From UBA1672 sp963977495 (GTDB taxonomy: Bacteria > Pseudomonadota > Alphaproteobacteria > Micavibrionales > Micavibrionaceae): a stretch of DNA of 64,000 nucleotides. The notes beneath the pieces were generated by a model. The model was not told the DNA's origin. It saw nothing but the letters and a program-made list of their open reading frames with translations, and searched no databases. The translations under genes and the position numbers were made by a program. Where the stretch lies: positions 49,634-113,633 of the forward strand of contig CAXBOT010000005.1 in assembly GCA_963977495.1 (NCBI GenBank). The letters run 5' to 3'. Numbering within the stretch: position 1 is the first letter of the stretch; every line of letters starts with the position of its first letter. Positions 34,038-42,626 of the stretch are shown one piece after another.

Positions 34038-36434
34038 CTATAGAAGTGATAGTAATTCATCAAATATGTCATTCACCGCACTCACCACACGCGCCGAAGC
34101 CGCGTAAGATGTTTGCACAACGATGAGCAATCCCAATTCTTCGTCAACATTTACCCCCGAATCATCGAGAAATTGTTGATCCAGCAACCCGCGCAGCGCG
34201 CTTTCATCGGCGGCGCGCGCATTGACCAATGACAAATCTTGCGCCAGTTCGCTGATAATTTTTTGCGCATAATCTTTCAATGTCCCTGACAGAGCAATAT
34301 CCGCATTAATATCCGCATTAGGCCCAAGATTTTGCGAACGAAAAGAAACGTAATTCCCGCTGCCAGCCGTCGTTTCAGATTGATAGAACGTTTCAACAAG
34401 CGGTGATAAATCCTCAATCACACCGGGTGATACCACCTGATATGTTCCGAATAAAGCCTGCGCAATATTAACTCCGTCATCCAACGATGTGCGCCCCATT
34501 GCCGTCCCTGCCAAGGATGCCCCAGAGGTTTTGAACGGCCCGCCGACAATACTGATATCCCCGCCATAATCAGGGTTGGTAAAGCTGTTCCCCGGGCGTA
34601 TAGATAAAAACCCGTCCGCATCAATTTGCGCAGCCACGCCGTTAATCGCATTCAATTTGGCTAAGAGATCGGTTTCCGTATCAGACGGGGCAATTGTTAC
34701 CCGCACCGCATCCCTGTTACCGACACGCACATCGAAATAAGGGTCTTGCGCCTCGGAGCTTGAAACACTCAAGCCCAGAAAGTTAAAGCCGTCGGGTGAG
34801 AGGGGATTCACGCCGCTATTCACAATCGCGATATCCGCGTTGCTGCCGATGACCAAGCGGCCATTCGAATCGACTGAGGCACTCACCCCGAAATCCGCAA
34901 CCGCCGTTGCCCAATCGGGATCAAGCGCCATATAATCAACAATATCCTGCGCCGCGTTCGTACCCGTTGAAGGCACTGCGCTCAGGTCAATTTCAATATC
35001 ATACGGCCCGCCGCCATAATCAGGATCATCAAAACGCACAATAAATGTATCGGTTTCTGTTGGCCCCGTGCCAAAAACACTGACGCCGCCTGCGGTCAGA
35101 ATATCACCAACACTGGCGTAATTCCCCAAACTGATACCGCTGGTGAGTTGGTTATTCGGTGTCAGCCCCAGCCAATCTTGCATTGTTGTCGTGCCTGTTG
35201 CGGCGGCTCTGATATCAACCGATGTCGCCGCATCGGCATTCATCGCCGTTTGGAACTCAACACCGCCAAACGTGAATTCAATAACGCGGCGAATCACATC
35301 ATTCGCACCGGTCTGCAGAACCTCGCCTGTGGTTCCCTTTTGTATCAATGAATGATCATCCAAAACAAGATTGCTGACCTGCATGTTTGTGGCAAAGCCA
35401 ACATAGGGAACGGCGATTGGTGGGTCTGTTGTCGGATCTGGCGCTGTATCCAGAGGGATCGCGCCCGACGGATCTGTAAACAGGCGCAAGCCCTGCGCAT
35501 CAAAACGCATGGCCATCTTATGTGCCAATTCATCCAACTGCGCCATTTGCTTGGGGAACACTTCATCACGAAGCTCAATCAGCCCGCCCAGTTTTCCGCC
35601 TAAATTACGGTGCGTGATATCAATCGCATTGGCATTATTCGTCGGATCGCCAACAAAAATACCTGCCGCTGAATCCGGATAAGCCGTCGTAGGGGATAAG
35701 GGCGTTGGACGAAAGACCACGTTGGTCGGGGTTTCGGACGCCAGTTCAACGCCTTCTTGTGTTTGTACAACCAATACGCCATCGCCGCGTGTGAAAACAC
35801 TCACCTCAATCAATTCAGATAATTTTTTAACCGCCTGATCGCGGATGTCTTCCGTTGCGGCAACTGTTGAGCCTGTCGCATTGGAAAAGCGGATTTGCAT
35901 ATTCAATTCGGCGATTTGCCCTAACAAATCATTGATGCTCTCAACCGCCGCTGCTGCTTCGTTTTGTGCGTCATTACGCAACGTTGTGTAAAAATCTGCC
36001 AGATCATTGATTTTATTTGCTGTATCAATACTTTGATCCACCACATCAGACAATAAAAACTGGTCGTCCGGCGCATTCGCAAGCGCGGCAAATGTGTTCT
36101 GTAATTTCGTAACTTCGGCCGCAACCGAGACGTTTGCTTCGGGCGATCCATGGAAATTATCAACGCGGTTGAGGTAATCAGACTCAACATTATAAAAACT
36201 GGTGGCACTGACCTGCGTCCACAAATCGCGCTCCAGACGCAAATCAACCTTGCGGATGATCGTATCACTTAGAACGCCTGCGCTACGCCCGTTAATCACT
36301 TGCGTGCTTTGGGGCAAAATTTTCCGTGTATAGCCTTCTGTGCCGACATTAGCGATGTTATTCGAGATAACATCTATTTGCTGCTGATTGATCCGCAGAC
36401 CAGACAATGCCGATGATAAACTGGATAATCCCAT
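34038..36434 (-). CDS. flgK: Flagellar hook-associated protein 1
   Basis: A 798-residue junction protein. ATG 36434 (MGLSSLSSALSGLRINQQQI) has AGAAGG just upstream and corresponds to the normal FlgK start; the longer start at 36506 adds 24 unrelated residues. The N-terminal flagellar rod motif is NQQQIDVISNNIANVGTEGY, and the C-terminal end has SGVNVDEELGLLIVVQTSYA and a final ARVVSAVNDIFDELL helix. The middle is expanded, making it longer than the E. coli protein (547 residues). Confidence 0.92.
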   Translation of the reverse strand: MGLSSLSSALSGLRINQQQIDVISNNIANVGTEGYTRKILPQSTQVINGRSAGVLSDTIIRKVDLRLERDLWTQVSATSFYNVESDYLNRVDNFHGSPEANVSVAAEVTKLQNTFAALANAPDDQFLLSDVVDQSIDTANKINDLADFYTTLRNDAQNEAAAAVESINDLLGQIAELNMQIRFSNATGSTVAATEDIRDQAVKKLSELIEVSVFTRGDGVLVVQTQEGVELASETPTNVVFRPTPLSPTTAYPDSAAGIFVGDPTNNANAIDITHRNLGGKLGGLIELRDEVFPKQMAQLDELAHKMAMRFDAQGLRLFTDPSGAIPLDTAPDPTTDPPIAVPYVGFATNMQVSNLVLDDHSLIQKGTTGEVLQTGANDVIRRVIEFTFGGVEFQTAMNADAATSVDIRAAATGTTTMQDWLGLTPNNQLTSGISLGNYASVGDILTAGGVSVFGTGPTETDTFIVRFDDPDYGGGPYDIEIDLSAVPSTGTNAAQDIVDYMALDPDWATAVADFGVSASVDSNGRLVIGSNADIAIVNSGVNPLSPDGFNFLGLSVSSSEAQDPYFDVRVGNRDAVRVTIAPSDTETDLLAKLNAINGVAAQIDADGFLSIRPGNSFTNPDYGGDISIVGGPFKTSGASLAGTAMGRTSLDDGVNIAQALFGTYQVVSPGVIEDLSPLVETFYQSETTAGSGNYVSFRSQNLGPNADINADIALSGTLKDYAQKIISELAQDLSLVNARAADESALRGLLDQQFLDDSGVNVDEELGLLIVVQTSYAASARVVSAVNDIFDELLSLL

Positions 36435-36583
36435 GCCATACCTTCTCGTTTTTACACGCTTTGCTATACCAAAAAATCCACGCCTGTGGACTTCTTGAAT
36501 AGACAATGCAAAAACAATGCCAATCTTTTATGAAAGACAAAATGATGGTATTGCGGGGGAATATGGGGGCTTAAAAAAGGGTG

Positions 36584-38413
36584 TTAATCAGATATTTGCG
36601 AGCCTTGCATCGCTTCATAGATATTCGCATTAACCTCTTCAACATGGCTCTTAAGCTCTTCTTCTACCAAAACTGCGGTCAGCATTTCACGACGGAGCAG
36701 AGATTCAAAACGATCACGTTGGCTCATCAAGGCAATCGCATCCAAAGACGCGCCAATACGCTCAACATTCACAGGTTTGTCATACAAATTTGTATAGAAA
36801 TTGGGGCTTTGATAAATCTTTTTCGTCAGCACTTCCATTTGCGCGTAATAACTCGGGCGCTCACCAAGCACTTTATCAATATCAAGATCTGCCAAACCAA
36901 ATTCACGCATCATCGCCTTCATATAGGCCCAGCCGGAATCTTCGGTCAATGTTGCCGGTGCAGGGCGCGTTGTCACGGGTGGCACTTGCCCGTATGCAAT
37001 CGGGGTCGGTGTTGTCGTTGTCGCCGATGTCGGCTGTCCTTCAGGCGCTCTGGCCTTCATACCGATGATATTAATGAAAGAGTTATGTGCAACGCCCATC
37101 TTGGCTGCATAACTGCGTGATTCATACTCTGCTCTTGGGTCTTTTTGAATCTGCTCAATGTCCGGAATTCCAAAAGAACTTGGGAAATATAGATTTTTCG
37201 CTAAGGCGATAAGATCTTCTTCATCGGCTGTGGGCGTCGCATCTGTAAAATTAACATCCAGTGTCAATTTTGATGCCAATACCCGCGTATAATCAACATC
37301 CTTATTCAAACGATCCATATCTGCGGCTGTTGTCGCGCCTGTCACAATATTACAAAATGCTGTATTTGCAGATCCGTTATCTTTGGTATCACAATATTTA
37401 TCGACATAAAGGCTCACTTTAGCATTTTCATAAACTTGAATACCGCCGCCTGACGCAGTATTTTCAACGCCGTTATATTCCTCTATCAATATTTTATTCA
37501 GCGCAGTTTTTTCAACCTGAGCCTTGCTTTCAGTGTGTGCAACACTGCGCATAAATGTACCGATACGACACATTTGATCACTCGGGTGATAATCCTTATG
37601 CGCTCTGGCCATCAATTCCTGATGCTTTCTCTGCGTTTCCATTTGGATACTCGCATCAAAAAACATACCGATGATTTCTGTTTGTAAAACCATCACAGCC
37701 GATAATTCTTCGGTCATTCTTATTAGTGCACTTGACCATCTGGACTGCACGGCATTCACATTAGAGCCACTGCTATCGCCAAAAATACCAAAGAAAACCT
37801 CAATCTCGCCGGGGTTTAGTGATTTTAAATCACCACTCATGCCGGAATTTTGAAACGCCATTTTAAGCGCGGCTTCATTTTCATAGGAAGGACGGTCTTT
37901 ATTCTTTTGGACATCCGCCGAGAACATACCGGCCCAGTCTGCGTTGAGTTGCTCTTCTTTATCATCATTTTGCAACACTACATTTGAATATTCGTCCAAG
38001 CCCGAAGCCGAAACCGAAACATCACCTGTTGATTTATCAAGATTAAGAAGAACACGTAGCATTTCTGCAGATGCCGCGTCGCTGCTTATGCCTTCCGGCC
38101 CGTGCATACTTAATTCATATTGCACAATTTTCTGCGCCTTATCCTTCAGCATGTCACGATTAAGCGGCAAGGAAAGTACACCATCCTTTTTGATAACATC
38201 CGTATTTTGCGCAACAACTTCACCGCCGGATAAAATGCGGTAATCAACCTCCGTACCCGGCGTAAAATCACTTAATTTCACTTCCGCGACAGGTTTGGAA
38301 AAGAGCGACAAACTGCTTGCCCCCTGTATAAAGACGCCCGATACGACCGCCACAAATGCAATGGCGCCGATCGAAAAAACTGTCTTTTTATGCTTTAGAA
38401 TACGCATATCCAA
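36584..38413 (-). CDS. Array paralogue 5: exported protein with extra N-terminal domain
   Basis: A 609-residue member of the five-gene family and the last in its operon. A membrane anchor or signal lies at about 11-31. It alone has an N-terminal extension of about 130 residues (40-225), partly beta-rich (VKLSDFTPGTEVDYRILSGG), before the family core. The core begins with TEIIGMFFDASIQMETQRKHQ, then AHKDYHPSDQMCRIGT, and includes the cysteines of YCDTKDN and AFCNIV. The PSYYAQMEVLTKKIYQSPNF block follows. The N-terminal Cys cluster of its siblings is absent. Function unknown. It starts 4 bases after paralogue 4. Confidence 0.8.
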   Translation of the reverse strand: MDMRILKHKKTVFSIGAIAFVAVVSGVFIQGASSLSLFSKPVAEVKLSDFTPGTEVDYRILSGGEVVAQNTDVIKKDGVLSLPLNRDMLKDKAQKIVQYELSMHGPEGISSDAASAEMLRVLLNLDKSTGDVSVSASGLDEYSNVVLQNDDKEEQLNADWAGMFSADVQKNKDRPSYENEAALKMAFQNSGMSGDLKSLNPGEIEVFFGIFGDSSGSNVNAVQSRWSSALIRMTEELSAVMVLQTEIIGMFFDASIQMETQRKHQELMARAHKDYHPSDQMCRIGTFMRSVAHTESKAQVEKTALNKILIEEYNGVENTASGGGIQVYENAKVSLYVDKYCDTKDNGSANTAFCNIVTGATTAADMDRLNKDVDYTRVLASKLTLDVNFTDATPTADEEDLIALAKNLYFPSSFGIPDIEQIQKDPRAEYESRSYAAKMGVAHNSFINIIGMKARAPEGQPTSATTTTPTPIAYGQVPPVTTRPAPATLTEDSGWAYMKAMMREFGLADLDIDKVLGERPSYYAQMEVLTKKIYQSPNFYTNLYDKPVNVERIGASLDAIALMSQRDRFESLLRREMLTAVLVEEELKSHVEEVNANIYEAMQGSQISD

Positions 38414-38417
38414 TACC

Positions 38418-39776
38418 TCATTCCTTCAGGGTGATACCTTCGGTATCAAACGCCTGAATATTATCTTCGACTTCTCTTTGCATCTGTTCAACAGACACTT
38501 CCAATAAAACAGAGAGCGATGCTTCAGTTCTCAAATAACTTTTGAGCAAATCAAATTTCTGTATAAGCCCAATCGCCTGCATTGCGACGCCTTTACGCTC
38601 AACGTTGGCAGGCTTGTCATACAAGTTTGTGTAGAAGAGCGGGCTTTGATAGGCCTTCTTCGTCAAAATTTCCATCTGAGCGTTATAACTCGGGTTTGTG
38701 CCTAAAAACGCATCAATATCAGCAGACGGCATACCCAGTTCCTCAAGATACGAACTTATGAAATCACGTGAGCCTGCGGTCCCTTCGCCCTTCATTGCCA
38801 TCAAAGCATTAAAGCTGTTTTCAGCAACCTTTGTTTTTGCAACAACAGAACGCATATTCAAATAAGCTTGCTGTGAATCGGTAATCTTGGCTCTGGGAAT
38901 GTTTTTGAGATTCTCAAAATCAGAACGGATAAACGAATCATAACCGTATAAATTATTTGCCATTGCGACCACTTCTTCATCATTGTCTGATGGTGTGCCG
39001 CCGCCGGTCAAATCAAAACCAATCGTCCACGGGTTTTCAATCGCTCTTTGATAATCAACATCTTTGTTCAATCTGGCTTTTCTCACAGCCGTCAATGGTG
39101 GCGCATTTTCTGAACAGATATCATTCAAACCGCCCCCATTATCGGAAACGTCACAATATTGACGTCGGAAATCACCAAGACGAACAACGGTATCATCTTT
39201 GGTACCGCCGCGTGCACCTGTATCCACATTACCAAGGAAACGGTCTGTTGAACGACGGCTTAGGATCAAGGCATTTGCCTCCCCCTTACGCTCACTGGCG
39301 GCCAAACTCACCATACGCGTACCAAATTCACACATCCCAACACTGGGGTGATAATCTTTGCTTGCACGAGCATTCATCTCTTGCAACAGGCGCTGTGTTT
39401 CAAGCTGCACTTTCGCATCGATAAACTTACCGATAATCATCACCTGAAAAGTTCCGACTGCGGCAAGCTGGTTCCCCATATGCATAAAGGTCGGCAACAT
39501 GTGTTGCTCCCAATATGTGATATCGAACCAAATCAATTGGTGAAGGAATAGTTGTATCCAAATATAGATATTAATCTCAAGCGCCGTTTGAATCCACGCG
39601 GTGAAATCCGTCGAAAATGTTTCGGTGATACATGTACAACAATCGCTACAGCAAATCGCATAGGCAGGCTTTGGGTTAAAAGATAAAACAGTCATGCTCG
39701 CAGTCAAAAAGACCATCGCCATTAAAACGACTCTGAGCATTCTAAACTTATCTTTTCTAGCCAAAAACCTTATCAT
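38418..39776 (-). CDS. Array paralogue 4: exported cysteine-containing protein
   Basis: A 452-residue family member. The signal or anchor segment at about 13-33 is followed by a five-cysteine cluster (AICCSDCCTC, residues 41-49). Core motifs are AKVQLETQRLLQEMNARASKDY, SVGMCEFGTRMVSLAASE, YCDVSDN with DICSEN, LNKDVDYQRAIENPWTIGFD, DNDEEVVAMANNLYG, and NPSYNAQMEILTKKAYQSPL. The PANVERKGVAMQAIGL block ends the core. No known domain is recognised. It follows paralogue 3 by 6 bases and precedes paralogue 5 by 4 bases. Confidence 0.8.
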   Translation of the reverse strand: MIRFLARKDKFRMLRVVLMAMVFLTASMTVLSFNPKPAYAICCSDCCTCITETFSTDFTAWIQTALEINIYIWIQLFLHQLIWFDITYWEQHMLPTFMHMGNQLAAVGTFQVMIIGKFIDAKVQLETQRLLQEMNARASKDYHPSVGMCEFGTRMVSLAASERKGEANALILSRRSTDRFLGNVDTGARGGTKDDTVVRLGDFRRQYCDVSDNGGGLNDICSENAPPLTAVRKARLNKDVDYQRAIENPWTIGFDLTGGGTPSDNDEEVVAMANNLYGYDSFIRSDFENLKNIPRAKITDSQQAYLNMRSVVAKTKVAENSFNALMAMKGEGTAGSRDFISSYLEELGMPSADIDAFLGTNPSYNAQMEILTKKAYQSPLFYTNLYDKPANVERKGVAMQAIGLIQKFDLLKSYLRTEASLSVLLEVSVEQMQREVEDNIQAFDTEGITLKE

Positions 39777-39782
39777 TTCATT

Positions 39783-41180
39783 CTACCTGCTACCATCCAT
39801 TGCGCGGATTTGGTCTTCCACTTCATTTTGCAAATCAACGACCGCCAATTCCAACAACATAGAAACCGTTGCTTCCCCACGAAGGAAACTCTTCAACATA
39901 TCAAATTTTTGCATCAGCTTAATCGCCTGCAAGGCAACGGTCTTACGCTCCACATTAGCGGGCTTGTCATATAAATTCGTATAAAAATCAGGGTTTTGAT
40001 AAAGCTTTTTGGTTAAAACTTCCATCTGTGCGTAATAGCTGGGATTCTCGCCAAGCAATACCAATATCTCCGCCGAGGGAATACCAAGCTCACCAAGGAT
40101 ATGCTCCATATAAAGACGTGAATTCACTTCCTTATCCGCACCACCAGCTAAATCCGTCACCAACGGCGCCTCGGCTTTCATGGCTGCAATCGCGTACAAG
40201 CTGTTTTCAGCAACACTTCTCTTGGCCTGAATAGCGCGCATATCAATATAATATTTCTGCATATTCTTGATATTTTGTTGCGATTGATTTTCAAGCAACT
40301 TTGCAGGCGGTCTTGGGAAAATCATATGTCCGAACAAATTACTGGAGAGCGCGAAAAGATGCTCTTCATCTTCGTTATGAATTGGCGGCGTAGCGGCGGC
40401 ATCCAAAATTTCTTGATTGGTGAAATCAATTTTCAAATTCCACGGTGAATCCATCAATGAGAAATAATCGATGTCTTTATTAATACGTGCGCGGCCATCG
40501 CGTTGGAATGATGCGTTATTCCAGTACACTTCATTATCACACACAGGAATCAAAGCACCGCGTCTGTCTTTTTCATTACAGAATAACCGTTTGAAATGCA
40601 TGATCCGGTTGGCTTGGTCAAGGTCACTACCGTAAGCGCCCGATGAATCGCCCTTACCCAAATGTCTGTCTTGTGAACGACGGCTAAAGACAACAGCAAA
40701 GGTCTCACCGCGAATTTCAGTCGCGGCAAGGCTTTTCACAACCGAGCCGAACTCACACATACCGACACTCGGTTGATAATCCTTATGCACTTTTGCGCGG
40801 ATTTCCTGCAAAAGTCTTTGCGCATCCATCTGGCTTTCCGCATCAATGAACATACCGATAATCATGGCTTGTTGTAGAGCAACCGCCGTGAACTGTTCGG
40901 CGGAGAGCATCATAACAGGCAGGATACTTTGCTCCCACATTTCCTGAATGATAAATTGCTCGACGCGCTTAAACTCACGATCAAGATAGCGGTCAAAATT
41001 GTCCTGTGACTCTTGCCAGATATTCGAATCAGCACCCGAAACCGCACCGTAACATGTGTCACAAGCATTGGCATTCTTCGCTGTAAAGACAGACGAAAAC
41101 AGCACAAAGGCCATCAGACAAACGCCCAATACCCAATGCCCTAAACGCGGCTTTGTATTTTTTCTATCGAAAAAAATCAA
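39783..41180 (-). CDS. Array paralogue 3: exported cysteine-containing protein
   Basis: A 465-residue family member. A signal peptide-like segment at about 15-34 is followed by a CDTC pair (residues 40-43). The core shows QAMIIGMFIDAESQMDAQRL, VHKDYQPSVGMCEFGS, LFCNEKDR with PVCDNEV, RINKDIDYFSLMDSPW, NEDEEHLFALSSNLFG, and NPSYYAQMEVLTKKLYQNPD. It closes with NLYDKPANVERKTVALQAIKL. The start ATG overlaps the TGA stop of paralogue 2, implying coupled translation. Function unknown. Confidence 0.8.
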   Translation of the reverse strand: MIFFDRKNTKPRLGHWVLGVCLMAFVLFSSVFTAKNANACDTCYGAVSGADSNIWQESQDNFDRYLDREFKRVEQFIIQEMWEQSILPVMMLSAEQFTAVALQQAMIIGMFIDAESQMDAQRLLQEIRAKVHKDYQPSVGMCEFGSVVKSLAATEIRGETFAVVFSRRSQDRHLGKGDSSGAYGSDLDQANRIMHFKRLFCNEKDRRGALIPVCDNEVYWNNASFQRDGRARINKDIDYFSLMDSPWNLKIDFTNQEILDAAATPPIHNEDEEHLFALSSNLFGHMIFPRPPAKLLENQSQQNIKNMQKYYIDMRAIQAKRSVAENSLYAIAAMKAEAPLVTDLAGGADKEVNSRLYMEHILGELGIPSAEILVLLGENPSYYAQMEVLTKKLYQNPDFYTNLYDKPANVERKTVALQAIKLMQKFDMLKSFLRGEATVSMLLELAVVDLQNEVEDQIRAMDGSR

Positions 41181-42577
41181 TCTTCGGTTTTACCTTTCAA
41201 ATTAGAATTTATTTCGCGGTATCGTTTATTAAGTTCGCTTGAGAGCATAACAGAAAGCATCATTTCCTGACGCAGTTCACTTTCAAACAAAGCCCGATCC
41301 AACATCAAATTAATCCCCTTCATTGCCACGCTTTTACGTTGAACGTTGGCAGGCGTATCATACAAATTCGCAAAAAAGTCGGGGTTTTCATAGATTTTTT
41401 TACCCAATATCTCCAGCTGCGCATAATAGCTGGGGTGCTCGCCAATCACTTCAAAAATTTCATCATCAGTGGCTGAGGGCATTAAATCCTTCATCAAAGC
41501 GGCAATGTATGAGCCGGTTGTCGCCGTCGGTGATCCGGCTGACTTCATTGCTACAATTGAGTTAAAACTGTTCATCGCGACATCGCGTTTCGAAACGACG
41601 CTACGGATATCCATATAAAGGTGACGCGCTGCCGGATAATCGTCCATCTTGTCATAATTCAACTTACGGCTTGGTACTTTATTACCGTAAAGATTCGATG
41701 ATAAAGCCAACACATCTTCTTCATCCCCGGGCAACGGCGATGTCGTATCGGTGAAATCAACATCTAGTGTTCTTGGTACTTCGATCAGGCGCGTATAATC
41801 AATATCGCTGTTGACGCGTGTTCTATCAACCGCCCCTGTTTGCGTAGAGCCACCCGGACCATCGCGGTCACACGCACGGTCAAGACCGGTTCCGATGCCC
41901 TGCCATCCATTATCTTTGGGATCACAATATGTATCAACAAACTGACGCCAGCGCGCATCTTTATCGCTATCCACACTCAACGCGGCTGCATTATCTTTAT
42001 AACCGAGTTGACGCTGGATAGAGCGTTGTGACAAGGCCAACAAATTCAATCGCGCGCGGCTCTCTGATGCTGCAAGGCTACGGGCATTCGTTCCGAAATA
42101 ACAGAAATCATCACTTGGGTGATAATCTTTATGCGCCTCTGCTTGGAGTTTGAAGAACAGACGGCTTGTTTCCAATTGGTTTTTCGCGTCAAAAAACGTA
42201 CCGACCATTTCCACTTGATACATTCCGAAAGCACCCAGAAATTCGGTCATCTCGGCAAGGGCTTTCACCCAGAAATCTTCAAAGAAATCCTCGACAATCC
42301 AATTTTCTTCCATATTCAGAAGACCCTCGATATCGTCCTCGATAATGCCATCCCAGAATTCCTGCAACAAATTCAACAGCAAAATCGTAATAATTGTATC
42401 GCCCGGGATACAAAGGATACAGCTCGTACAGATACTAAATGCTTCGACTGGTTTATTACGCATCGTTAAAATAGAAGCAGACAAAACGGACACAATAAGG
42501 GTCACAATCAGAAAGTTTCTCAACCGTCTGGCATAACCTTTACGCTCACCGTTTTTTGTATTTGCAATCAAAGTCAA
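41177..42577 (-). CDS. Array paralogue 2: exported cysteine-containing protein
   Basis: A 466-residue family member. A membrane segment at about 22-38 is followed by CTSCILC (50-56) and a second hydrophobic stretch (TIITILLLNLL), so this copy may stay in the membrane. The core has VEMVGTFFDAKNQLETSRLF, AHKDYHPSDDFCYFGT with Cys159, YCDPKDN (Cys218) and ACDRDG (Cys236). Later blocks are DIDYTRLIEVPRTLDVDFTD, GDEEDVLALSSNLYGN, and HPSYYAQLEILGKKIYENPD. It lies 49 bases after paralogue 1 and overlaps paralogue 3 by 4 bases. Function unknown. Confidence 0.8.
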   Translation of the reverse strand: MTLIANTKNGERKGYARRLRNFLIVTLIVSVLSASILTMRNKPVEAFSICTSCILCIPGDTIITILLLNLLQEFWDGIIEDDIEGLLNMEENWIVEDFFEDFWVKALAEMTEFLGAFGMYQVEMVGTFFDAKNQLETSRLFFKLQAEAHKDYHPSDDFCYFGTNARSLAASESRARLNLLALSQRSIQRQLGYKDNAAALSVDSDKDARWRQFVDTYCDPKDNGWQGIGTGLDRACDRDGPGGSTQTGAVDRTRVNSDIDYTRLIEVPRTLDVDFTDTTSPLPGDEEDVLALSSNLYGNKVPSRKLNYDKMDDYPAARHLYMDIRSVVSKRDVAMNSFNSIVAMKSAGSPTATTGSYIAALMKDLMPSATDDEIFEVIGEHPSYYAQLEILGKKIYENPDFFANLYDTPANVQRKSVAMKGINLMLDRALFESELRQEMMLSVMLSSELNKRYREINSNLKGKTED

Positions 42578-42626
42578 ACTTTCACACCTTAATTCATTAA
42601 ACTATTTAACAACCCGCATATTCATT

